Part shown: piece by piece, positions 6,250-11,880 of the stretch | Position numbering within the stretch: the first letter of the stretch is position 1 | Layout of the letters: each line of letters begins with the position of its first letter | From: JALOOE01 sp964423545 | GTDB lineage: Bacteria > Chloroflexota > Anaerolineae > CG2-30-64-16 | Length of the DNA stretch: 11,880 nucleotides | Assembly (NCBI GenBank): GCA_964423545.1 | Contig: CAYRFV010000178.1 | Span: 1 to 11,880 of the forward strand | Direction: 5' to 3' | Program-made: the position numbers and the translations under genes | The notes under the pieces: model-generated | Told to the model about the DNA's origin: nothing | Seen by the model: the letters and a program-made list of their open reading frames with translations, nothing else | Databases searched by the model: none

Positions 6250-6283
6250 GAAAAAGCAAAACCGCTGTCATCAGCAGCGGTTT
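6250..6283 (-). terminator. Rho-independent terminator, minus strand
   Basis: AAACCGCTG (6259-6267) and CAGCGGTTT (6275-6283) form a perfect 9-bp stem with a 7-nt loop. On the minus strand it is followed by TTTTGCTTTTTCTA. No annotated minus-strand protein gene ends here. Confidence 0.7.
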
Positions 6284-6320
6284 GCCCGGAGTGCGCCGAA
6301 GCGGCCTCCCATGTAGGAGC
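6250..6320 (-). ncRNA. Candidate small RNA upstream of the replication-type gene
   Basis: A minus-strand promoter (6324-6352) is followed 40-70 bp later by an intrinsic terminator (6250-6283), with no room for a normal protein gene. The predicted transcript of about 65-70 nt can fold into GGCTCC-tacat-GGGAG-g-CC (6301-6320), GCCG-ctt-CGGC, and the terminator stem. It would be complementary to the leader of the replication-type gene if that mRNA starts left of 6320. Such counter-transcript RNAs control copy number in many plasmids; here that role is inference only. Confidence 0.35.
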
Positions 6321-6323
6321 CTG

Positions 6324-6352
6324 ATGGTAGCGCACCCCCGACAACCTGTCAA
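6324..6352 (-). promoter_or_regulatory. Sigma70-type promoter, minus strand
   Basis: A perfect TTGACA (plus-strand 6347-6352), a 17-bp spacer and TACCAT (6324-6329, 4 of 6) point leftwards into the candidate small RNA and its terminator. Confidence 0.45.
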
Positions 6353-6400
6353 ACCGCCACGGCGATGCGACCAGTGCCGCACTCCGCCAATTTCTCCATC

Positions 6401-6405
6401 AGGAG
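6401..6405 (+). promoter_or_regulatory. Ribosome binding site that fixes the start of the replication-type gene
   Basis: AGGAG lies 10 nt before ATG 6416. The later in-frame ATGs at 6432 and 6435 have no ribosome site, so 6416 is the natural start even though its frame is not that of the main body. Confidence 0.5.
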
Positions 6406-6461
6406 TCTCTCACAAATGACAACCACACTTCATGATGCCCGTGAGCCGGGCTGGTTCTGGA

Positions 6462-6703
6462 GTGCAACACGATCACCAGGGCGGCAACCTTGGCAGGGCT
6501 CGCTTGCCCAACGACGATGCCTCAGGTGGTACAACTACTGCACCAGCGCAACAGAATCACCAGATGTGCGCGCCTGGAACGGCTTCTTTGTCCGGCGACG
6601 ACGTTCTGGGTGATGCAACCCTTGCGCCAGTGCAACTGGATCACCAGGGTAGTGCAGTAGATGCACCGGGAGTGGTGCAGCACGATCACCAGGGTGGTGC
6701 AAC
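6462..6703 (+). repeat. Four iteron-like repeats inside the replication-type gene
   Basis: The units start at 6462, 6546, 6630 and 6675, with consensus GTGCAACACGATCACCAGGG. The second is the most diverged. Spacings are 84, 84 and 45 bp, all multiples of three, and each encodes a [VA]Q-x-[DN]HQ motif. Extra TGCAAC/GTTGCA half sites lie between them, including GTGCAAC-a-GTTGCAC at 6698-6712. The units may be protein repeats, DNA binding sites, or both. Confidence 0.7.
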
Positions 6704-6714
6704 AGTTGCACCCG

Positions 6715-6754
6715 AAGGAAACACAGAGAAGGAAACACACCGTAAGGAAACACA
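6715..6754 (+). repeat. Three short A-rich direct repeats next to the iteron-like array
   Basis: AAGGAAACACA occurs exactly at 6715-6725, 6729-6739 and 6744-6754 (14 and 15 bp apart). The stretch to about 6770 is purine-rich on the plus strand and clearly less GC-rich than its surroundings. It codes for a Lys/Glu/Thr-rich linker. Confidence 0.7.
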
Positions 6755-7269
6755 GACGAAGGAGAGGAAGGACGGCGCGCCCAACGATTGCGGCGCCGCC
6801 TCTCGCCCTGCGCCCACCCTCGCCCTCCCCTCTTCGGGTTTGGCAGTGTCTGCGGCTGATGGTCACGACGATGCGCTGCCGGCGACCGCAGCCGTACAGA
6901 CCGATCAGCCTGGGCCAGGCGCCGCTGCCTCACCTGCTTCCAGCCAGGACGCCATCCTCGCCGCCCTCTGCCAGGTCACGGGCAAAGACCCCGACCTGCT
7001 GCGCGCCCACAAGCGCCGGGAGTACGAGAATGCTACCGAACGGCTGTGTGAACGAGACTTCACGGCTGAGGACGTGCATGACTTCGCCGCCTACTGGCAG
7101 CAGGTCCATCCCATCGGCAGCAGGAAACCCGGCGCCGGCTACCCCCACCTGGTGCAGGTGCTGGAAGACCTGCCCGGCGCCCTGCCCTGGATTCGGGAGC
7201 GAAGAGCGCGCCAGGCCGAGGCCGCAGCCTGGCAGGAAGAAGACCCAATCTCGCTGCCCGCCATGCCTC

Positions 7270-8545
7270 CCACACCGCCGGTCGATGCCGCCGCCCTTGC
7301 CCTCTGGCAGCGGGTGCGGGACGAGCTGGCCCTGCGCCTGCCGTGTCATCCCGCCGGCGCCGACCTCTACCGCGCCCGTCCCCTGCGGCTGTCAGGCGAG
7401 GAGATTCTTGTCGAGCTGCCCAGCGCCCGCATGGCGGAGTGGTGGCAGGCCCGCCTGCGCCGCCCGCTGGCCGAAGCCGTTCGCTGCGCCAGTCCCCATC
7501 CCCTGATCGTCACTTTCACCGGCCCGCAGCCGGCGTCCTCGCCGGTTTGAGGTCATTCCATTTTCGCTCCCCCCATTCCGGAGGTTTTGTCATGCACCGG
7601 CTCTTTGCCATCCTCTGCCTGTCCCTGTTCCTGCTTGCTCTCGCCTGGACCCGGGCCGTCCCTGCCACCGCTGCCACCACCGCCGGCAGCACGGCCACGC
7701 CCGCCGCTCCCACCTCTGTCATCGTTGCCGTCAACTCCCTGCGCCTGCGCGCCGGACCCGGCCTCGGCTACGCTATCCTCGCCTCCCTGCCTCGTGGCTC
7801 GCTCCTGCGCGTGAACGGGCGCAGCATGGATGGCGGCTGGCTGGCCGTGCAGGCCGGTTCTCGCCCCGGCTGGGTGGCGGCGCGCTATGTGCGTCCGGTC
7901 GTCCAGTCAGGCGCGCTGCCGTCCGTGGTTACGACCACACCGACGCCTACACCGGCGCCCGCCCCCACGCCGGTCCCGGTTCAGGCCGATATCGTCGTGC
8001 TTGGCCCTGACACCGCCTGGCCGCTGCGGGCGCAGCATGTCATCGGCTGGGGTTACGAATTGATCGACGCCAGCCGAAGCTACGACTGGGTGCTGCACCG
8101 GGATGTCTACGGACAGGTTGCCTATGCCTTCTGGGGAGCGGCGCTGTACGACCGCCACCCTCATGGCATCCGCTTCACCCTGATCGACCCGGCCTGGGAG
8201 GATGGCTGCCCTAGCCCGGTTGCACCCGTCGCCCTGGTCGCCGGCAGCCGCTGCCTGATCGAGGGCTTCGGCGATGGAACCGGCGCTATGATCTACGCCG
8301 GCTGCGCCGTCCCTGCCGACCACCTCTACGACCCCCAGGAATGCTACCTTGCCATCACCGCCGAAGGCGAGCACCTGAGCGATATCGTCGTTGCCGCCAC
8401 GATCACGGCCCAGAACATGTTGGTGACCGGCTACTGGGCGCGCACGCCGGATTTCAGCCAGCATCCGTTCACGCCGCTGCTGGGTGAGGCGTATCGCGAG
8501 GGCGACCAGTGGCGTTGGAGGGAGCCGTATCTGGAGGTGGTGAAG
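7270..8545 (+). repeat. Copy 2 of the duplicated two-gene cassette
   Basis: This is homologous to 1-1263 (end of the replication-type gene, 40-41 bp spacer, SH3b gene). Between the copies lie about 6 kb with the ATPase, IS elements, XRE regulator and toxin-antitoxin pair. Similarity may extend left of 7270, but the corresponding part of copy 1 is outside the window. Confidence 0.85.
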
Positions 8546-8554
8546 AAGCCGTGA
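7592..8554 (+). CDS. Secreted bacterial-SH3 (SH3b) protein, intact copy 2
   Basis: The 320-residue protein starts at ATG 7592 with GGAGG 7 nt upstream (7580-7584); the open frame to the left belongs to no gene. Residues 1-27 are a signal peptide (hydrophobic core LFAILCLSLFLLALAW, cleavage after AVPATA). Residues about 45-102 are an SH3b domain (NSLRLRAGPGLGY...GSLLRV...GWLAVQ...GWVAARYV). A Thr/Pro linker (about 114-130) follows, then a C-terminal domain of about 190 residues that I do not recognise. It has four cysteines conserved in copy 1 (DGCPS, SRCLI, AGCAV, QECYL), possibly two disulphides, fitting an extracellular location. SH3b domains usually bind cell-wall peptides or glycans. Constant linkage to the replication-type gene suggests a shared mobile unit rather than a shared biochemical step. 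Confidence 0.8.
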   Translation: MHRLFAILCLSLFLLALAWTRAVPATAATTAGSTATPAAPTSVIVAVNSLRLRAGPGLGYAILASLPRGSLLRVNGRSMDGGWLAVQAGSRPGWVAARYVRPVVQSGALPSVVTTTPTPTPAPAPTPVPVQADIVVLGPDTAWPLRAQHVIGWGYELIDASRSYDWVLHRDVYGQVAYAFWGAALYDRHPHGIRFTLIDPAWEDGCPSPVAPVALVAGSRCLIEGFGDGTGAMIYAGCAVPADHLYDPQECYLAITAEGEHLSDIVVAATITAQNMLVTGYWARTPDFSQHPFTPLLGEAYREGDQWRWREPYLEVVKKP

Positions 8555-8647
8555 CACTCATCCGTCCCTCACTGTCCAGTACGATGCAAGAAGAGGTGAC
8601 ACGGGTATGATACCTCGCCGACTCCATCACCTGATGCCATCGCCAAT

Positions 8648-8676
8648 TTGCAGATGCTGCGATTCCGGGCTATGCT
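8648..8676 (+). promoter_or_regulatory. Possible promoter of the abiE operon
   Basis: TTGCAG (8648-8653), 17 bp, TATGCT (8671-8676) is a modest sigma70-like pair. The start of transcription would fall just before the inverted repeat at 8693-8723. Confidence 0.35.
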
Positions 8677-8692
8677 ATCTCTTAGCTTTCTA

Positions 8693-8723
8693 TGAGTTTG
8701 TGACTACTTGTTTCACAAACTCA
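8693..8723. promoter_or_regulatory. Inverted-repeat operator upstream of abiEi
   Basis: TGAGTTTGTGA (8693-8703) and TCACAAACTCA (8713-8723) are perfect 11-bp inverted repeats separated by 9 bp, so the half-site centres are two helical turns apart. AGTTACT then repeats directly at 8723-8729 and 8734-8740. AbiEi antitoxins are known to repress their own operon by binding inverted repeats in the promoter; this site is in the right place, 28 bp before the start codon. A hairpin in the mRNA leader is the alternative. Confidence 0.55.
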
Positions 8724-8751
8724 GTTACTTCTAAGTTACTGCCTCTGTCTC

Positions 8752-9573
8752 ATGGCCCGTTCCCTGTCAGCTCTGGAATCCAGACTCATCCTACGACTCG
8801 AGTGGGAGAAACGCCCCGTCGTCACCATCGAGGAAGCTATGGCGATCCTTGGCGTCTCCTACGATCAAGCGCGACAGGTGCTCCACCGCCTCTCCCGCCG
8901 CCGCTGGCTCGCGCCTCTTGTGCCCGGCAAGTACGAATTGATTCCGGCCGAGAGGGGGGAATATGCCTTTGCCGACACGAATCCCCTTTTCATTGGCAGC
9001 GTGCTGGTGGCGCCCTACTACTTCTCGTATGCCACCGCTGCTTTCTTTCACGGCCTTTCAACCCAGGCCTCAGCCACGGTCTACATTGCCACAACCGTGC
9101 AGCGCCAGCGTCTGCTGGTCGTGCGTGACAAAGAGTATCGTTTCGTGGTGCAACCGCCCTACAAGTTCTTCGGCACCCTTGAGGTGAATGCCTATGGCAG
9201 CCAGGTGCAAATGGCCGAGCCTGAGAAGGCAGTCTTGGACTGTCTGGATCGCCCCAAGTACGCGGGCGACATCCCAGAGGTGGCGGCTATGCTCTGGCGA
9301 GGCAAGGGGAGGCTGGTCTGGTCACGTCTGGCGGACTATGCCCTGCGCTACCGTTCGCAGTCGCTCGTCCAGCGTCTGGGGCATTTGGCCGATATGCTGG
9401 AACTACCACTAGGCGCCGACAAACGGCAACGCCTGCTCGACGCAACGGGCAAGACTACCTGCTATCTGGGCCAGCCTGGGACCTGGCGGCAAGGCGGCGA
9501 GTATGATGCGACCTGGAGGGTCGTGGACAATGTGGGGCGAGTACAGCTGTTCAGCGAGATTGAGGTCGTCTGA
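8752..9573 (+). CDS. abiEi: AbiEi-type antitoxin and transcriptional repressor
   Basis: The 273-residue protein matches the AbiEi family of type IV toxin-antitoxin systems. An N-terminal winged helix (about residues 1-65: VVTIEEAMAILGVSYDQARQVLHRLSRRRWLAPLVPGKYEL) is followed by the antitoxin domain. That domain has SYATAAFFHGLSTQ and the conserved PEKAVLDCLDRPKYAGDIPEVAAML near residue 160-185. It would block the activity of its partner without direct binding and repress the operon through the winged helix. No clear ribosome site precedes ATG 8752. It is coupled to abiEii by a 1-nt overlap (TGATG). Confidence 0.85.
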   Translation: MARSLSALESRLILRLEWEKRPVVTIEEAMAILGVSYDQARQVLHRLSRRRWLAPLVPGKYELIPAERGEYAFADTNPLFIGSVLVAPYYFSYATAAFFHGLSTQASATVYIATTVQRQRLLVVRDKEYRFVVQPPYKFFGTLEVNAYGSQVQMAEPEKAVLDCLDRPKYAGDIPEVAAMLWRGKGRLVWSRLADYALRYRSQSLVQRLGHLADMLELPLGADKRQRLLDATGKTTCYLGQPGTWRQGGEYDATWRVVDNVGRVQLFSEIEVV

Positions 9574-10460
9574 TGATTGAGAAACGACTGGTGCAGTGGT
9601 ATGCGGCAGACGCCGGCGTTGATCTGGACGTTGCCGAGCGCGAGGTTGTCTTGACCTATGTGCTGAGCGTTCTTGCTGACAGCGGCCTGCTGTCGCAATT
9701 GGCGTTCAAGGGCGGCACGGCGATTCGCAAGCTAATCCTCGGTGGGCAGGGGCGTTTCAGCCTGGACCTCGACTTCACGGCCGTTGGCACTGATGACCCC
9801 GATGCCTTTGTGCTTGACCTGGCCGCACTCTTGCACGATCAAACCTACTACGGGATCACTTTCTCAATCCCGACGCCGGACTACTATGCCACTGAGGATT
9901 CTTGTGGGGCTGAAGTGACCTATCGGCATGACTGGGTGACAGGCGGTCGCTTTGGTTTTCAGATCAGCTTTCGTGGCCTACCCCTGTTGCCGGTGCGGCC
10001 GCTGGCGCTGCGCCCGGAGCGCTATTTCGAGTGGATGGAGATTGCGATACCCGAAGTTCCGACCCTGAATGTGCATGAGATTGTCGGAGAGAAGGTGCGT
10101 GCGGCCGCGCAACGCAGCCGCGTGCGCGACTTGTTCGATCTCTATCAATTCACGCGACTGCAATTCGATCGCGCGTTGGTGCGACGGATTGCACTTCTGA
10201 AATGCTGGGAGACGCGCTTTGCGTTTGATCCTGCTGCTTTTCTGTCCGGGATTCCCCAGGCCCACTACGATTGGGTGGACTTGCGGCGCCTCATTCGGCG
10301 GGGAGCCGCTGTCAGTCCCGACGAGATCATCCGGGGTGTGCAGCAGGGATATGCCTTTCTGGGACAGTTGACGCCAGATGAGATGCTGTTAACCTCCGAT
10401 CCCTATGGACGACAGCGACTGGTTTACAGCCGGCTAATAGCCGATCTGCCGCAACTGTGA
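9573..10460 (+). CDS. abiEii: AbiEii-type nucleotidyltransferase toxin
   Basis: The 295-residue protein carries the family motifs: FKGGTAIRK (residues 45-53), DLDF (65-68), and a downstream motif EKVRAAAQRSRVRDLFDLY (about 172-190) with the conserved Lys and Asp. It belongs to the polymerase beta/DUF1814 nucleotidyltransferases. Characterised relatives inhibit growth by transferring nucleotides, shown for tRNA acceptor ends in one subgroup. In phage-infected cells AbiE causes abortive infection. All motifs are present and the length is normal, so it is probably active. It is the second gene of the operon, converging on the surface-protein fragment 65 bp away. Confidence 0.87.
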   Translation: MIEKRLVQWYAADAGVDLDVAEREVVLTYVLSVLADSGLLSQLAFKGGTAIRKLILGGQGRFSLDLDFTAVGTDDPDAFVLDLAALLHDQTYYGITFSIPTPDYYATEDSCGAEVTYRHDWVTGGRFGFQISFRGLPLLPVRPLALRPERYFEWMEIAIPEVPTLNVHEIVGEKVRAAAQRSRVRDLFDLYQFTRLQFDRALVRRIALLKCWETRFAFDPAAFLSGIPQAHYDWVDLRRLIRRGAAVSPDEIIRGVQQGYAFLGQLTPDEMLLTSDPYGRQRLVYSRLIADLPQL

Positions 10461-10525
10461 GACTGGTGCCCGGTTCACTACGGGTTCTGCCGCTTTATGC
10501 GCCGCGTCATTCCCAGCGTAATGAA

Positions 10526-10910
10526 TCAAAGCCCAATATACTCGCTCCGTCGCGACTCGAAGTGATCGAAGTAGAGAGTGCCGCGAGTACCTGTGTCGAT
10601 GGCGGCGAGGGGGCCGAGGCGAGCTTCATCGACCCTGCGGGTGTCGTTGTCGATGGCGGACTTGGTCTGCTTGAGGACGCCATCGATCCATAGGCTGAGG
10701 GAGCCGTTGTTGGCGCCGACGGCGGTGGCCGCCTGCCAGTCGATCTCGATGGCGTGGGGGGCGTCGGTGATCGTGAACCAGGAAGTGCTGGTGTAGACGG
10801 TGGCGTCGTCGCGTAGTTGGCCGCGGATCTGATAGGAGGTGTTGTACTTGCGGAAGACGATGCGGAGGACATCGATGCTGCCGGAGCGGCCGACGAAGAT
10901 GTAGTGGTTG
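10526..10910 (-). pseudogene. C-terminal fragment of a LamG/concanavalin-like surface protein
   Basis: About 128 codons end at TGA (10526-10528). The sequence NHYIFVGRSGSIDVLRIVF, then SWFTITDAPHAIEIDWQAA, GSLSLWIDGVLKQ and GTLYFDHFESRRSEYIGL is beta-strand rich. The SLWIDG.L strand pair and the FDHF end resemble the last jelly-roll domain of large extracellular proteins common in Chloroflexota. No start is present: the frame runs rightwards into the IS1-like end at 10911, so the N-terminal bulk was cut off by the insertion or lies beyond it. A different minus-strand frame here is also open, but its Ser/Pro/Thr-rich product is a shadow. Confidence 0.6.
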
Positions 10911-11880
10911 GGTCCTCCCAATGGACACGGTTGGTAATTCTCAAGGGCTACGCCAGGGATTCTACGACCATCAGAAGGACTCTGTGATGCCTTTACCCCA
11001 GTTTTGAGGGCGAGAAAGCAGGACGATCTGCCCCTTTCCCCGAACTTTTTGAGTCAGGGGCGCGGGCCGATGACTACATCGGCTTACCCCGCCGGCAGCG
11101 GGTGGAGCAGTAGTTCCTGCACCGACCAACGGTGACGACTAAGCCCCGCCTCCACCATCGGCGTACGCGAGCGGAAGCGGGTGATCTGCTCGCCATTGGC
11201 GTTTGCGACCTGGTATTTCATCCGCAGTGACTCGTGGGGCCGACAAAAGTGATAGTAGGCCTGATACCAGCGAATGTGCATATCCAGCTCGCTTGGCGCG
11301 ATGTGGATCGACCAGGTGCGGCGCGCCAGGCCGGCGATGCTTTGGCGAAGGGTGAGATTGATGCGCTCGACGAAAGCGGTCTGGATCGTCGCCCGCAGGT
11401 TGCAGGCATGGAGGCGTTCGGTCAGCATCTCCCTCGATTCACACAGCATCCGCTGCTCGGTGCCGACGAGTCGGCGCCAGGAGCGGATCTTCTTCAGTTG
11501 GGCATAGACGAGATCGGGCGAGACCACCCACTGCGGTTTACCGCCGTCGGGCGACTCCTGCCAGTGCCCGAAATGGGCTGTCAGGGCGTAATAGTACGCC
11601 ATCAACCCATCACTGGTGAATGCGGGCGTGCATCCGGGGGCCAGCATCGCCACCAATGTATGCACAACGGCATAGGCAACCTCTTGCTTGCGGGGACCCA
11701 ACTGCAATACAGGCATCAGTTTGTCATGCATGCCTTGCATGCCGGCGTCCATCGCTACCCACAACCACACATCTCGACCCCTACCTTTGATCTGCACCAT
11801 CAACTCGTCGAGTTGGACGTGCCCAAGCCGGAGACCTCGCAGATGCTCATCGTGCAAGCACCGGCGGTGCTCGCCTGATC
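10911..11880. mobile_element. IS1-like element (one end in the window, other end beyond the right edge)
   Basis: It starts at the GGTC-TCCCA terminus shared with 2819 and runs off the window. Between 10911 and 11083 lie the non-coding terminal region and the post-stop hairpin (11066-11083). The rest encodes the transposase. Its insertion interrupts the surface-protein gene to the left. Confidence 0.75.
11084..11880 (-). CDS. IS1-like DDE transposase (5' end outside the window)
   Basis: The frame is open from the right edge to TAA 11084-11086, giving about 265 codons; no start is visible. Catalytic positions can be read as D in VQLDEL, D in TSDGLMAYY and E in FVERINLTLR. The last continues as QSIAGLARRTW, closely matching the IS1-family E-motif (ER-NLTLR---LARKT). 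The C-terminus HIRWYQAYYHFCRPHESLR recalls the end of many IS1-like Chloroflexota and cyanobacterial enzymes. The visible part is uninterrupted, so this copy may be active. The N-terminal zinc-binding segment would lie outside the window. Confidence 0.8.
   Translation of the reverse strand, partial: SGEHRRCLHDEHLRGLRLGHVQLDELMVQIKGRGRDVWLWVAMDAGMQGMHDKLMPVLQLGPRKQEVAYAVVHTLVAMLAPGCTPAFTSDGLMAYYYALTAHFGHWQESPDGGKPQWVVSPDLVYAQLKKIRSWRRLVGTEQRMLCESREMLTERLHACNLRATIQTAFVERINLTLRQSIAGLARRTWSIHIAPSELDMHIRWYQAYYHFCRPHESLRMKYQVANANGEQITRFRSRTPMVEAGLSRHRWSVQELLLHPLPAG

Larger units (their letters stand above)
6416..7550 (+). pseudogene. Replication-initiator-like protein, copy 2, with N-terminal domain lost and frame broken
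   Basis: ATG 6416 has a good ribosome site and starts MTTTLHDAREPGWFW. PGWFW is, from memory, the entry motif of HTH_36-type (phage O-like) DNA-binding domains, but the winged helix never follows: after codon 15 (6458-6460) coding similarity jumps to another frame at GVQHDHQGG (about 6459). That frame runs open to TGA 7550. An out-of-frame internal deletion is the simplest reading. The remaining body, numbered from ATG 6432, has a linker of VQHDHQGG-like repeats (about 10-95), a Lys/Glu/Thr stretch, a low-complexity Ala/Pro region, a helical segment (about 170-260), and a DnaA domain I-like end (about 283-368). Translation from 6432 could still make 372 residues without the DNA-binding part. 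It is 41 bp upstream of the SH3b gene. Confidence 0.6.

Noticed and set aside
6462..6754. CRISPR array
   Set aside because: The repeats are short, degenerate and unevenly spaced in multiples of three inside a coding frame, with no spacers of constant length and no cas genes.
8607..9128. Plus-strand 173-residue frame starting upstream of abiEi
   Set aside because: Overlaps the well-supported abiEi gene in another frame and covers its operator region.
10507..10944. 145-residue Ser/Pro/Thr-rich minus-strand frame
   Set aside because: Overlaps the beta-rich surface-protein frame, crosses the IS boundary and has low-complexity shadow composition.

Overview
The window is GC-rich, accessory-type DNA. 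It most resembles a filamentous or thermophilic member of the Chloroflexota (Caldilineae/Anaerolineae-like). This is inferred from the kind of proteins present: a secreted bacterial-SH3 protein with a Pro/Thr linker, a concanavalin/LamG-type surface-protein fragment, and replication-type proteins with long low-complexity linkers. No rRNA, tRNA or core housekeeping gene is present, so the taxonomy is a guess.

Layout. (1) Positions 1-1287 hold the C-terminal end of a replication-initiator-like protein (DnaA domain I-like) followed by a secreted SH3b protein carrying an in-frame TGA. (2) Positions 1291-2742 (minus) encode an AAA-type ATPase with a DUF234/nuclease-like C-terminus and a good promoter at 2787-2815. 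(3) Positions 2819-4771 are a nest of insertion sequences: the remnant of an IS1-like element is cut at 3231 by an IS256/Mutator-like element whose transposase start is frameshifted. (4) Positions 4774-5142 are non-coding, with a strong minus-strand terminator and a palindrome upstream of a small XRE regulator (5143-5400). (5) Positions 5517-6136 (minus) are a HigB/HigA(NadS)-type toxin-antitoxin pair with a promoter overlapped by a 17-bp palindrome. (6) Positions 6250-6352 look like a short minus-strand RNA gene with promoter and terminator, just upstream of a second replication-type gene. (7) Positions 6416-8554 repeat the first cassette: a replication-type gene whose N-terminal domain appears lost by an out-of-frame deletion, then an intact SH3b protein. 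(8) Positions 8752-10460 are an AbiEi/AbiEii type IV toxin-antitoxin operon behind an 11-bp inverted repeat. (9) Positions 10526-10910 (minus) are the C-terminal scrap of a surface protein broken by a second IS1-like element, which runs off the right edge.

How it fits together. The window is a degraded mobile or integrated replicon region. A two-gene cassette (replication-type protein plus secreted SH3b protein) is present twice, each copy with a different lesion. Two toxin-antitoxin systems, a nuclease-like ATPase and three IS copies lie around it. The most interesting signal is inside the second replication-type gene. The linker-coding DNA carries four copies of a GTGCAAC/GATCACCAGGG unit, followed by three copies of AAGGAAACACA. 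This is the arrangement of an origin embedded in its own initiator gene, as in phage lambda gene O. A candidate antisense-type RNA lies upstream of it. Both are hypotheses read from sequence alone.
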